A stretch of 64,000 nt of DNA from Deltaproteobacteria bacterium. Lineage in GTDB: Bacteria > Myxococcota_A > UBA796 > CAJQPC01. The notes beneath the pieces are model-generated. The model saw only the letters and a list, made by a program, of their open reading frames with translations, was not told the origin of the DNA and ran no database searches. Positions 1 to 8,770 of the stretch are shown in pieces. The position numbers and the translations under genes were made by a program. The stretch lies in contig JADKFE010000011.1 in NCBI GenBank assembly GCA_016717595.1, positions 1 to 64,000 on the forward strand. The letters are read 5' to 3'. Every line of letters begins with the position of its first letter. The first letter of the stretch is position 1.

Positions 1-1
1 C

Positions 2-290
2 GCCGAGGGCCTGTGGGTGGGCTTCGTCAGCGACCGGCTCGCCGATCATGGCCTCGTCGCCGTGGGGCTCGTGCGTGACGGGGAGGTGGTGGCCTTCGCC
101 TGCTCGTGCCGGGTTCTGCCCCACCGCGTCGCGGGCGCGCTCCTGGGTGAGCTATTGAGCCAACACCCCGGCGCTGGCGGGCTTTTGACCGACGGGCCGC
201 AACGGCGCCAGCGTCGGGCTTTTGGAGGAGGCCCTCGGACCGCCGCCGCCGTGGGTTACGCTCGGTGAATGTTCGTCGCCCTCGCCCTGA
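2..290 (+). CDS. FkbH-like protein, C-terminal fragment (5' end outside window, one frameshift)
   Basis: The reading frame is open from the left edge. Read in frame 2 it gives the end of an FkbH-type protein (HAD-like domain plus GNAT-like C-terminus, usually acting in glyceryl-ACP or polyketide extender pathways). Recognisable blocks are SDRLADHGLVAVGLV and SCRVLPHRVAGALL. Near base 188 the frame breaks. Dropping one base there continues into PTGRNGASVGLLEEALG, which matches the family PT-x-(K/R)-N block and has GC-rich third positions, unlike the unrepaired frame. The repaired gene would stop at 288-290 and overlap the next start; unrepaired, it stops at 266-268, directly before the next ATG. 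The family assignment rests on about 80 residues, so the full domain layout is unknown. Confidence 0.55.
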
Positions 291-693
291 TCTTCGCCGT
301 CTCCCCCTTCCCCGACCCTTGGGCCGGCGCCGAGGCGCCCCAGGTGGTGACGGTGAGCGAAGGGGAGACCGTGGACCTCGTCGCCTTGGCCACGCCCGGG
401 CAATACACCATCGTTGACGTCGGCGCCGCGTGGTGCGCGCCTTGCCACGACGCCGCCCGCGCCCTGCGGCCTTACTTGGAGGAGCACCCCGACGTGGTGG
501 TGCGCGCGGTGACCATCGCCGGCCAACCTTGGGACCTGGCCAAGAGCCCCGCCGCCGCGCAGCTCCTCGGGCGTCGGGGGCAGAATCGATATTTTATGCC
601 CTCGACGGCGAGGGGAGGTGATCTACGAGGGCCCACGACGTCAGGCGGCTGATGGCGCGGGTGGATCGGGCCCGGGCTCGCCAGGGCCGTTGA
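269..693 (+). CDS. Thioredoxin-like exported protein (three frameshifts)
   Basis: The protein opens with a hydrophobic signal-like segment (MFVALALIFAVS) followed by a thioredoxin fold with the redox motif WCAPC near residue 56. This suggests a periplasmic thiol-disulfide or TlpA-like reductase. As written the frame stops at 650-652 after an atypical tail. Adding one base near 570, adding one G near 612-615 and removing one C near 631-634 gives ESIFYALDGEG, then EVIYEGHDV, then a charged final helix RRLMARVDRARARQGR with a stop at 691-693. That is the expected beta strand-turn-helix end of a thioredoxin. The repaired length is about 141 residues. All three breaks lie in C/G runs, so sequencing error is more likely than gene decay. 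Confidence 0.65.
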
Positions 694-745
694 GCCCCCC
701 GAAGCTCGTGGTAGGCTTGGCCCACGGGCACGAACCGGAGCCACG

Positions 746-1134
746 ATGGGCAACCCCGCCGCACGAATGAACGATCTGGTGCTGCAAGACGCGCCCCACT
801 GCCACGCGCCGATTCACCCCGCCGCGCCCGTGCCTACGCCCGTGCCACACCCGGCGATGCCCCTGGCGATCCTGCTCAACACCGAGGCCACGGTGCTCAT
901 CGGCGGCCAGCCCGCGGCGGTCTTGGGCAGCCAGACCGCGCCCTGCTCCTTGGCGAGCTGTGTGCCCGGCGGCCCCGGCGTCATCTCCTTGGGCTCGGCC
1001 ACCGTGCTCATCGGCGGCAAACCCGCCGCGCGGGTGAACGACATGACCGCCCACGCCTCCTGCGCGGCGCCGATCCCCTCCCCTGTCGGCAAGATCCTCC
1101 CCCCGGCTGCCCGACCGTGCTCATCGGAGGCTGA
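746..1134 (+). CDS. PAAR-domain protein (one frameshift at the end)
   Basis: This is a small PAAR-repeat protein of the kind that caps the VgrG spike of type VI secretion systems or related contractile injection tips. It begins MGNPAARMND and contains two TVLIGG repeats, one followed by QPAAV and one by KPAARVNDMTAH, with Cys/His residues suited to tip zinc binding. As written it runs on to 1147 with an unrelated tail. Adding one C to the six-C run at 1099-1104 gives the classic ending GCPTVLIGG and a stop at 1132-1134, three bases before the GTG of the next gene. The repaired length is 129 residues. No vgrG or other type VI gene is visible in the window, so the delivery machine must be elsewhere, if it exists. 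Confidence 0.8.
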
Positions 1135-1136
1135 CC

Positions 1137-2231
1137 GTGCGCCGTGAGCACCTCGAGGCCATCGCCCCGGTCTGCCCGACCTGCCGAGACGCCGAACACA
1201 CCTTCCCCCTGCGCCTCGCCGCGGTCTGGGCAGAGGACGGTGAGCACGTCGTCGAGGGCGTGCTGCATTGCAGCAATTCCCGCTGCCTGCGGGAGTACCC
1301 CATCCTCGACGGCGTGCCCGTGCTGGTGGCGAACCTTCGCGCCCACGTTCAGGGCAACCCCGGCGCGTTTTTTCCCCCGGCGCCGATGCACCCCAACCTG
1401 GAGAGCCTGCTCGGCGACTGTGCGGGGCCCGACTCCCCCTTTGAGCGCCAGCGCCGCGCCGTCGCCCAGTACGCCCGGGACCACTGGGGCGCCCTCGACG
1501 AGCGCCAGCCCGGCCAGCCCTGCCCCGCCCTGGGGGTGTTTGAGGTGGGCCAGCGCCTCGCCCCGAGCGCTCCATCGGGCAGCGCGCCGGGCCTGCGTGT
1601 TGAGCTCGGCTGCGGGCCAGGCCGGGTGAGCTTCGCCTTGGCCGCGTCTCACCCCGGGCTCACCTTAGGCGTTGACCTCGACCTCAGCTTCTTGCGGGTC
1701 GCCGCCCGGGCCCTCCGCACGGGGCGGGTGCGGTACCCCCGGCGCCGGGTCGGCCTCGTCTACGACGTGGTTGAGCACGATCTCCCCGCCGAGCTTGTGG
1801 CCGCGGCGTCACGGCTAGACTTCTGGATGGCCGACGCGATGGCCCTGCCCTTTGGCCCGGCCACGTTTGAGGAGATCGTGAGCCTTCACCTGCTCGACTG
1901 TGTCAGCTCTCCGTGGACCCACGCCGCGAGCTTAGACACGCTCCTGGGGCCGGGCGGCGTGGCGATCTTGGGCTGCCCCTATGACTGGGCGACGAGCGCC
2001 ACGCCCGTTGAGGCGTGGCTCGGCGGTCACTCCCAGCGCGGCCCCGAGGGCGGCGCCGCCGAGCTGGCCCTCCGCGCGCTGTTTGACCCGGCGGACCCCC
2101 GCTGCGCCGCCCCGGGCCTCGCCGTGGTGGCCAGCGCCGACGTGCGGTGGCGCGTCAGCCTGCACGACCGCGCAGAGCTGCACTACACCTCCGACCTGCT
2201 CGCCTTACAAAAGCGCGGGACAAGGGCGTAA
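1137..2231 (+). CDS. Class I SAM-dependent methyltransferase with N-terminal zinc-ribbon domain
   Basis: A 364-residue protein starting at GTG, directly after the PAAR stop. Residues 10-60 form a Trm112-like zinc ribbon: CPTC, then CSNSRC, followed by REYPILDGVPVLV, the usual sequence before the methyltransferase fold. The SAM-binding motif I is VELGCGPGRVSFALA (about residues 154-168), followed by an acidic GVDLDLS loop and a DAMALPF motif that would contact the adenine. This architecture resembles methyltransferases with a built-in Trm112-type ribbon. The substrate cannot be told. Tight coupling to the PAAR gene and to the next unknown gene hints at a shared role, possibly modification of a secreted or tip protein; this is inference only. 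Confidence 0.75.
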   Translation: MRREHLEAIAPVCPTCRDAEHTFPLRLAAVWAEDGEHVVEGVLHCSNSRCLREYPILDGVPVLVANLRAHVQGNPGAFFPPAPMHPNLESLLGDCAGPDSPFERQRRAVAQYARDHWGALDERQPGQPCPALGVFEVGQRLAPSAPSGSAPGLRVELGCGPGRVSFALAASHPGLTLGVDLDLSFLRVAARALRTGRVRYPRRRVGLVYDVVEHDLPAELVAAASRLDFWMADAMALPFGPATFEEIVSLHLLDCVSSPWTHAASLDTLLGPGGVAILGCPYDWATSATPVEAWLGGHSQRGPEGGAAELALRALFDPADPRCAAPGLAVVASADVRWRVSLHDRAELHYTSDLLALQKRGTRA

Positions 2232-2327
2232 ACCCCGCGGTTGGCCGCCGGGCGGAGGGGCCCCGGTCACCCCTGAGCGGCTTCGCAGAGCGGGGCGGGT
2301 TATGTGCAGGCCCCCTCTGGAGACCCC

Positions 2328-4169
2328 GTGACGACGCCCACCGACGACCAAAGCCCCAAGCCGGTGCTGCTCGTGCCGATCCCGCCGCCGCCCGCTGATC
2401 AGCGGGTGGGCCGCGACGCCCGCTTCGCCAAAGAGGGGGAGAAGCGTGGCCGCTATCACCTCCCCGAGCAGAACCTCTCCAGCTCACCCGTGGGCTATCG
2501 CCGTCGCCTCTCCCTGAGCGTGGCGGAGGGCGAGGCGGCGATGGCGCTCCTCTCGCTCACCCGTCCCAGCGTCTTTGTGCCCGCCGAGCGCGCGCCCACG
2601 GAGGGTGAGCTGTTTGAGGAGGCCGCCCTGGGCGTGCTCAGCTCGCGACAGTCCACAAACTTTCGTGGACTTCGTGCGGTGCTCTTGGGCCCGGGTGACT
2701 CCGACCGCGCCGCCTCAGCCCTCGCCGGGCTCAAGGGGTTGGAGGCGCCGCCGCTCACCCACGCCACACACACCTGGCTCGTGCTCTCTCGGCCTTACCG
2801 CACCCCCTTCACGCTGCTGCTCACCTTCGTCGGGCACAAGCCGGTGCACAGCCTGCTCACCGTGCCCCAGCGGGCGTGGAACAAACGCCAGCACCACATC
2901 GACGACATCCCCACCATCGGGTTTTTGCCCCAGCTTCACCTGGGCATCCTCGCCGATGGCATGGAGCGCGCGGCGGTGTTGGCCTCGGGGGGCGTGCGCC
3001 GGGCGCTCGTTCACTCGGCCCCCTTTGTGGATGAGCGCCGCCCCGCCCAAGGGGAGGGCCTCGCGCGGCTGGAGGCCCTCGCCGGGCTCACCGACGCCGA
3101 GCGCGCCGAGGGCTGGCGCCTGAGCCTCGTCACCCAGGTGGGTGAGGTCGAGGGGCCCCCGCTTCTGAGCCCGGCCCTGTGTCGAAAGCTCGGCGCGAAC
3201 CTGCTCGCGTTCCGCAGCGAGCGCACCCAGCCCGGCGTCAACGCCGAAGACAAGGCCCCGGCGCCGTACCAGACCCGCCAAGACGTCGATGTGCCCGACG
3301 CCCTGGTGGAGCAGGCCGGACGCGCCGCGTACAACGCCTTCGCCCACTGGACGGGGCTCCCGCGGGAGCAGGCCAAGGCCCTGCTGTTGATGGAGCGTGT
3401 GGACGTGCTCACCCCTGGCGGAAAAGAGCGCCTTCGGGAGATTCGTCGTTCCTCCGATGAGATCACCGATCGCACCATCGCCGCGATGCCGCTGTGGGCC
3501 GATCTCCCCCTGGGCCGCGCGCTGTCCAAGAACGCCGAGCGCGGGCGCAAAGCCTTCGGCCTCGCCGGTCAGCGGGTGTACATCGGCGGGCTCTCCCGAG
3601 CCGAGGTCGCCCAGGCCGGCGTGCCCTGGGGGCAGGCGCTTCGGGCCTTCGGCGCCGCGGCCTCACGCTCGGCGCTGGTGGCAGAGCTTGGCGGCGTGAT
3701 CAACATCCCCTCGGGCTGCGATCTGCTCGGCGGCGTGTGCCTCATGGCCGGCCCGGTGAACCAGAACGACGTCGGAAAACAGTTCTTTGGGGTGCCCGAT
3801 CTCCTCAGCGTGGCCTTCCCCGATCGAGATCCCACCTCGCTCTTGGTCTGGACGCTCAAAGCGAAGACCGTCGCCGACCCCATCGGCAACGAGGAGCAGC
3901 TCCAGAACCCCAAACAACAAGGCGCGCTCGTAGACCTGCGCCCCGCGCCGCATGAGGCCGTCTCCATCCGCATCGACGGGCGCCTGACGCCGATGCGACA
4001 CAACGAAGGTCGGGTGAACGGTGAGCGCGCCTTCGCCGATCAAGAGAACCTCCTCACCGATCCCGACGGCCTCGAGATCCCCGGCAACCGGGGCTCACGC
4101 TGGCCCGAGTCGTGGCGCGGCGCCGACCCCTTCAGCCCTCCCCTTCAAAACGCCGGGGCCACTCGATGA
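2328..4169 (+). CDS. Conserved-looking protein of unknown function
   Basis: I do not recognise this protein of about 613 residues. An in-frame ATG exists at 2304, but GTG at 2328 has GGAGA about seven bases upstream and is preferred. The N-terminus is proline-rich (PIPPPPADQ). The body is soluble, without signal peptide or clear membrane segments. Its most distinctive part lies near the C-terminal third: a glycine-rich stretch ELGGVINIPSGCDLLGG followed by VGKQFFGVPDLL and KAKTVADPIGNEEQLQ. It lies between the PAAR/methyltransferase pair and a MaoC gene, with which it overlaps by four bases (ATGA), so it is probably translated with them. If the PAAR protein is part of an injection system, this could be a cargo or tip-associated protein, but nothing in the sequence proves it. 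Confidence 0.6.
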   Translation: MTTPTDDQSPKPVLLVPIPPPPADQRVGRDARFAKEGEKRGRYHLPEQNLSSSPVGYRRRLSLSVAEGEAAMALLSLTRPSVFVPAERAPTEGELFEEAALGVLSSRQSTNFRGLRAVLLGPGDSDRAASALAGLKGLEAPPLTHATHTWLVLSRPYRTPFTLLLTFVGHKPVHSLLTVPQRAWNKRQHHIDDIPTIGFLPQLHLGILADGMERAAVLASGGVRRALVHSAPFVDERRPAQGEGLARLEALAGLTDAERAEGWRLSLVTQVGEVEGPPLLSPALCRKLGANLLAFRSERTQPGVNAEDKAPAPYQTRQDVDVPDALVEQAGRAAYNAFAHWTGLPREQAKALLLMERVDVLTPGGKERLREIRRSSDEITDRTIAAMPLWADLPLGRALSKNAERGRKAFGLAGQRVYIGGLSRAEVAQAGVPWGQALRAFGAAASRSALVAELGGVINIPSGCDLLGGVCLMAGPVNQNDVGKQFFGVPDLLSVAFPDRDPTSLLVWTLKAKTVADPIGNEEQLQNPKQQGALVDLRPAPHEAVSIRIDGRLTPMRHNEGRVNGERAFADQENLLTDPDGLEIPGNRGSRWPESWRGADPFSPPLQNAGATR

Positions 4170-5026
4170 TCACCCTGAGCTTTGACACGCCGCCGACTGT
4201 GCCGCTTTGGCGCGCCATGCTGCCCAAACGCCGCAAGTTAGGCCCGGGGGAGTCTCTGCCGGAGATCGAGGTGCGCTGCGAGCGCCTCACCCCCGGCGAC
4301 GTGGCGGCGTTTCGTGCGGTCTGCGGCCAGCCCGCCGCGTCTAGCCTGCCGCTCACCTTCCCCCACATCCTCGTGACGCCGCTGCACCTCGCCTTGGCCA
4401 CCCACCCCGAGCTGCCCCTGCCCGCGGCGGGCCTCGTGCACGTCCGAAACCTCATCCGCCAGCGCCGCCCCATCGGCCTGGACGAGCCGCTCTCGGCGCG
4501 CTGTGTGTTGTCCGACCAGCGCCTCGTCAAACAAGGCTTAGAGATCGACCTCCTGAGCGAGGTGTTTGTGCGGGGTGAGCGGGTGTGGGAGAGCGTGACC
4601 ACGGCCTTGTGTCGCGCCGTGCGGGGCGTGGGCGAGGGCCGCACGATTGAGCCAGAGCGCATCACACGCCCCGAGCGCTGCGTGGGCTGGCGCCTGCCCG
4701 CCGATCTTGGCCGACGTTACGCCGCGGTCTGCGGAGACTACAACCCCATCCACCTGCACCCCTTGACATCCAGGCCCTTTGGGTTCCCCCGGCCGATCAT
4801 CCACGGCATGTGGAGCCTCGCCCGGGCCGTCGCCGAGCTTGATCTGCCCGTCGCCCAGCGCCCGATTGAGCTGGAGGTCAACTTTCGGCGCCCCATCTTT
4901 TTGCCCGGGGAGGCCATCTTCACCGCGAGCGCGGAGCGAGACGGCGAGCGGCGCTTCGATCTGCGGGGCCGGGGCGGCCGCCTGCACGCCTTCGGGGCGG
5001 CGCGTGCGCCGATCCTAGCCCCTTAA
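4166..5026 (+). CDS. MaoC-like hot-dog dehydratase/hydratase
   Basis: Double hot-dog protein of about 286 residues. The C-terminal half carries the MaoC/R-hydratase active-site signature GDYNPIHLHPLTSRPFGF followed by RPIIHGMW; the Asp and His pair (D..N..H) hydrates 2-enoyl thioesters. The N-terminal half looks like a second, inactive hot-dog fold, as in FAS1-type or two-domain (R)-enoyl-CoA hydratases. The start at 4166 overlaps the upstream stop as ATGA; an upstream in-frame start at 4112 would add 18 residues of low-quality sequence. The substrate is probably an acyl-CoA or acyl-ACP. With the FkbH-like fragment at the left edge this suggests a lipid or polyketide context, though that is weak. 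Confidence 0.8.
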   Translation: MITLSFDTPPTVPLWRAMLPKRRKLGPGESLPEIEVRCERLTPGDVAAFRAVCGQPAASSLPLTFPHILVTPLHLALATHPELPLPAAGLVHVRNLIRQRRPIGLDEPLSARCVLSDQRLVKQGLEIDLLSEVFVRGERVWESVTTALCRAVRGVGEGRTIEPERITRPERCVGWRLPADLGRRYAAVCGDYNPIHLHPLTSRPFGFPRPIIHGMWSLARAVAELDLPVAQRPIELEVNFRRPIFLPGEAIFTASAERDGERRFDLRGRGGRLHAFGAARAPILAP

Positions 5027-5218
5027 GAGAGCACCTTCGCTGATCGAGGTCAGCGCTCGAAGCGTCCTTCAAGCCCCCTTCAAGGGCCCTCACAGCGCGG
5101 GATCCGCCGCTGTCATCCCCCTTTCATCACCCTTGCATTCCCCCAGACCAAGCTTTGTTGGCGCACGCTGCTATGCAACATTCCTCCGAGCCCCCCGCTC
5201 CGCACCCCCGCAAAGACT

Positions 5219-8200
5219 GTGCCCATGAACCTGAACCCGCCGACCCACTCGGCGCCGCCACCGGCCCCTCTGCTGCTCGCCGAGGCCATGGCCGCGCTCG
5301 CGGCGGAGCCCGCCGAGGGCTGGCTCTTGCTTTACGCCGACGGCACCCCCGCCCTGGTGAGCGCGGCGGTGCCGCGGGCCTTGGGCGACGCCCCGGAGAG
5401 CCTCTGCCTGCGCCAGCTCACCACGATGTGCGCGGCGATGGCCGGGCGATGGCCCCGCGGGCTGCGCATCGACGATCAGCGTGGGGTTCGTTTTGTGCCG
5501 CTCTCCCAAGGCGCGGCCTTGGCCCTGATCGTCCCCGCGGCCACGGTGGAGCCGCCCCCCGACCCGCCGGGGACACAAGACCTCGGCGATGTACACAAGC
5601 TCCTGGATGACGCGACCCACGATCTTGTGCTGATTCAGGTCGTGCTCAACCAGCGTGTCAGCATCCTCGGAAAACAGCCTATCAACCTGCCTTGGGCCCA
5701 TGTGCCGACGCTCCTCGACGCGGTGTGCCAGCGGGTTCACCCCGAGGAGGCCAACGGAGTCCGCAGGCGCCTCACCGACCTCTTTGAGCGCCCTCGCGAT
5801 TTTAACCTGCAGATGCGCTCGTTGTGCCCGGTGCGGGGGTGGCGCTGGCGTCTGGTGCGTGGCCGGATGATCGACGGAGGCCCTGGCAGCGCCAAGACCA
5901 TGATCTGCGCAGACGTAGACATCACACACGAACAAGACACGTCCCACGGGTACGCCTTGGCCTCGCTGTTGATCGACGCCGCCCCCGAGCCCCTGTGGGT
6001 CGCCAACGAGGCCGGGGAGCTGCTCATCACCAACGCCGCGACCCGCCGCACCCTCGCGTGGGAGCCCGCGTCTGAGGCCCGCGCCACGGTGCGCGACCTC
6101 TTCCCGCGCCTCGATCCCGACGGCTGGGACGGCCTCCTGAGCGTGCTGCGCTCCACCACTGGCGGGCAGGTGCAGCTCGACGACACGCTGAGCCCCGGCG
6201 GTGAGCGTGACGCCGTGCGCCTGCGCGCCCGGCGGGTGAGCCTCGACGGCGCGGAGTATGTGCTGGGCGCGGCGACGGACCTCACGCTGATCTCCCAGGC
6301 CATCGAGCTGCGAGAGCGCCGCGAGGCCGAGCGCCTCATCGCCGAGGCCACGGCGAGCCTCGTCCGGTCCGTAGACCACTCCTTAGAGGGCGTGATCTTG
6401 GGCGTGCTGGAGGCCATCGGCCGCTACACCGGGGCGCGGGTGGCCCACACCGCCCGGCTGAACGACGCCGGAGATGAGCTTGTGGAGGATCTGGTCTGGC
6501 GTGACCAGGTGCGCATCACCGCGCCGCTTCGGGCGCCGTTCTGCGCGAACGTCTTCCCCTTTCCCCCCGAGGTCACCTACTTAGAGCTCATTCCTCACGC
6601 GTGGCCGCCGGGCCTTGACGTGGATGAGAGCGTCGGCGGCGTCTCCGCGGCGATGTTTGATGGTGATCAGGTCATCGGCACGGTCTGTCTGTATTGGGAC
6701 GAGGAAGGCTTTCAGCGCCGCCCCGCGGGCACGATTCAGCTCCTCAACCAGATCGCGGAGCTGGTCTCCCGCGCCTTGGCCCGCCGCGCCGTTGACCGCG
6801 CCGTCCGAGACCGCGCGCGCCAGCTTCGCACCTTGCTCGGCAACCTGCCGGGGCTCGTGTACCGGGCCCAGGCCGGGGCCGACGCGCGGATCTTGTTGGC
6901 CAGCGACGGCGCGCGGCACCTTTTGGGCCGCGACCCGTCCGATCTTTTGGGCGCGCCGCTCGGCGACATCATCGACCCCAACGACGCGGGCTGGGTGGCC
7001 GAGGCCCACGCGCGGCATCAGGCCGGCGACCGCGGCGCCCTCGAGTACCGTGTGCGGCATGCCGAGGACGACCGCCTGATCTGGGTGCAAGACAGCTACA
7101 CCGTGAGCCAAGATCCCATGACCGACGCCCTGGTCATCGACGGCTTCTTGACCGACATCACCAACAAGCGCCTCGCCGCCGAGGTGCGAGACATGTTCTT
7201 CACCCAGAGCCAAGCGCCGATGCTCGTCGTGGACGACTCCACGCAGATCTACCGCTGGAACAAGGCCTTTGAGGACCTGGTTGGATTTAGCACAGACGAG
7301 CTTCAGGGCCTCGCCATCGCCGAGCTGGTGGGCCCCGAGGACTACACGCCGCTGGTGCAGCAGGTGCTCACCCAGCTCGGCCAGGGGCCGCGCTTTAGTG
7401 ACGTAGACTGCCGCGTTCGCTGCAAAGACGGCCGCCATGTGCAGCTCTCGGTGAGCGGCTTCGTCGAGATGGGTCGCCCGGTGCGCAGCTTCGTGACCGT
7501 GCGAGATCTCACCGCCGCCCGCGAGGCTGAAGACGCCGCGCGGCGCCAGCAGGCGCAGCTCGAGCAGGCCCAGCGCCTAGAGTCTCTGGGCGTGATGGCC
7601 GGGGGCCTCGCGCACGACTTCAACAACCTCATCAGCGTCGTGATCGGCGCCTTAGAGCTCGTGCGGCTGCAGGTTCCCGGCCAACCCAACATCTTGCGCC
7701 AGCTCAAGCGGGTGAACTCCGCGATGGAGCGCAGCGCCCAGATCGTCGCCCAGCTCCTCGCCTTCGGGCGGCGCCAGGTGAGCCAGCGCGGGCCCCTGGG
7801 CCTGAACGAGCTGATCGAGGAGAACCTCGCCCTGATCCACGGCACCGTGCCCGCCGACGTGACGCTCACCCTACGCTTGGGCGCGGGGCGATGGGCCCAT
7901 GCCGACGCCTCCCAGGTGGAGCAGGTGCTGATGAACCTCGTGGTGAACGCCCTCGACGCCATGCCCAACGGCGGCCACCTTGAGGTAGAGACCGACGACA
8001 CCGTGCTGGATGGCCCCGGCGCAGCGGCGCTGGGCGTGTCTCCGGGCCCCTACATCGTCATGGCCGTGCAAGACAGCGGCACGGGCATCACCCCCGACGT
8101 GATGGCGCGACTGTTTGAGCCGTTCTTCACCACCAAAGACGTCGGGCGAGGCACGGGCCTTGGCCTGCCGTCTTGTTACGGCATCCTCTCCCAACACAAT

Positions 8201-8689
8201 GGCGCGCTGCGGGTGACGAGCACCCCCGGCCAAGGCAGCCGCTTTGAGGCGCTGTGGCCCGCCGCCGAGGACCAAGGCCAGCCGCAGCGCGAGTCCCAGA
8301 TCGCCCTGAGCCTCGCCGGACGCGGCGCGCGGGTGATGGTGGTCGAGGACAACGCCGACCTATGTGAGCTGATCTCCGAGGTCTTGACCCAGAGCGGCTA
8401 CGAGGTCCACGCCTTGGGCCGAGGTGACGAGGCCCTCGCCGCGCTCCAGACTGAAGACGTGGAGCTTCTGCTCACCGACGTCGTGATGCCCGGCACCAAC
8501 GGCGTCGAGCTGGTGCGACAGATCGCCAAGACCCGGCCCGCGCTGCGCACCTTGACCATGTCCGGCTACGCCTGGGCCGAGCTGGTGAGCGCCCGGCATC
8601 TCTCTCCCGACGCGCGCTTTTTGCGGAAGCCGTTCACCAACGAGGAGCTCCTGCGGGCCGTGTCCGACGCGCTGACACAGAGCCCCTAG
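5219..8689 (+). CDS. Hybrid sensor histidine kinase with PAS/GAF domains and C-terminal receiver
   Basis: A 1156-residue cytoplasmic sensor kinase with no membrane segments. Domain order, with approximate residues: PAS-like folds at 130-240 and 240-360, a GAF-like domain at 385-525, PAS at 535-655, PAS at 655-775, then a HisKA dimerisation helix with the phospho-acceptor His799 in GGLAHDFNN. The HATPase domain follows, with N-box NLVVNALDAM, G1 box DSGTGI and lid GRGTGLGL. A receiver domain (about 1035-1150) contains the phospho-acceptor Asp1087 in LLTDVVMPG. GLAHDFNN marks the HisKA family typical of large soluble hybrid kinases. The start is GTG 5219 or ATG 5225; neither has a strong ribosome site. 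No cognate output regulator adjoins, so the receiver probably relays or self-regulates. Confidence 0.92.
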   Translation: MPMNLNPPTHSAPPPAPLLLAEAMAALAAEPAEGWLLLYADGTPALVSAAVPRALGDAPESLCLRQLTTMCAAMAGRWPRGLRIDDQRGVRFVPLSQGAALALIVPAATVEPPPDPPGTQDLGDVHKLLDDATHDLVLIQVVLNQRVSILGKQPINLPWAHVPTLLDAVCQRVHPEEANGVRRRLTDLFERPRDFNLQMRSLCPVRGWRWRLVRGRMIDGGPGSAKTMICADVDITHEQDTSHGYALASLLIDAAPEPLWVANEAGELLITNAATRRTLAWEPASEARATVRDLFPRLDPDGWDGLLSVLRSTTGGQVQLDDTLSPGGERDAVRLRARRVSLDGAEYVLGAATDLTLISQAIELRERREAERLIAEATASLVRSVDHSLEGVILGVLEAIGRYTGARVAHTARLNDAGDELVEDLVWRDQVRITAPLRAPFCANVFPFPPEVTYLELIPHAWPPGLDVDESVGGVSAAMFDGDQVIGTVCLYWDEEGFQRRPAGTIQLLNQIAELVSRALARRAVDRAVRDRARQLRTLLGNLPGLVYRAQAGADARILLASDGARHLLGRDPSDLLGAPLGDIIDPNDAGWVAEAHARHQAGDRGALEYRVRHAEDDRLIWVQDSYTVSQDPMTDALVIDGFLTDITNKRLAAEVRDMFFTQSQAPMLVVDDSTQIYRWNKAFEDLVGFSTDELQGLAIAELVGPEDYTPLVQQVLTQLGQGPRFSDVDCRVRCKDGRHVQLSVSGFVEMGRPVRSFVTVRDLTAAREAEDAARRQQAQLEQAQRLESLGVMAGGLAHDFNNLISVVIGALELVRLQVPGQPNILRQLKRVNSAMERSAQIVAQLLAFGRRQVSQRGPLGLNELIEENLALIHGTVPADVTLTLRLGAGRWAHADASQVEQVLMNLVVNALDAMPNGGHLEVETDDTVLDGPGAAALGVSPGPYIVMAVQDSGTGITPDVMARLFEPFFTTKDVGRGTGLGLPSCYGILSQHNGALRVTSTPGQGSRFEALWPAAEDQGQPQRESQIALSLAGRGARVMVVEDNADLCELISEVLTQSGYEVHALGRGDEALAALQTEDVELLLTDVVMPGTNGVELVRQIAKTRPALRTLTMSGYAWAELVSARHLSPDARFLRKPFTNEELLRAVSDALTQSP

Positions 8690-8770
8690 GCGCGGCGTCA
8701 GACGGGGATCCTACCTTCCCGCGCCTTCTCCCGGCTCATGGGCTACCTGTGCGATGATCGGGAGATGCCC

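Noticed and set aside
5038..5055. Hairpin CGCTGA-TCGAGG-TCAGCG after the MaoC gene as intrinsic terminator
   Set aside because: It has only six pairs and no T run; insufficient for a terminator call.
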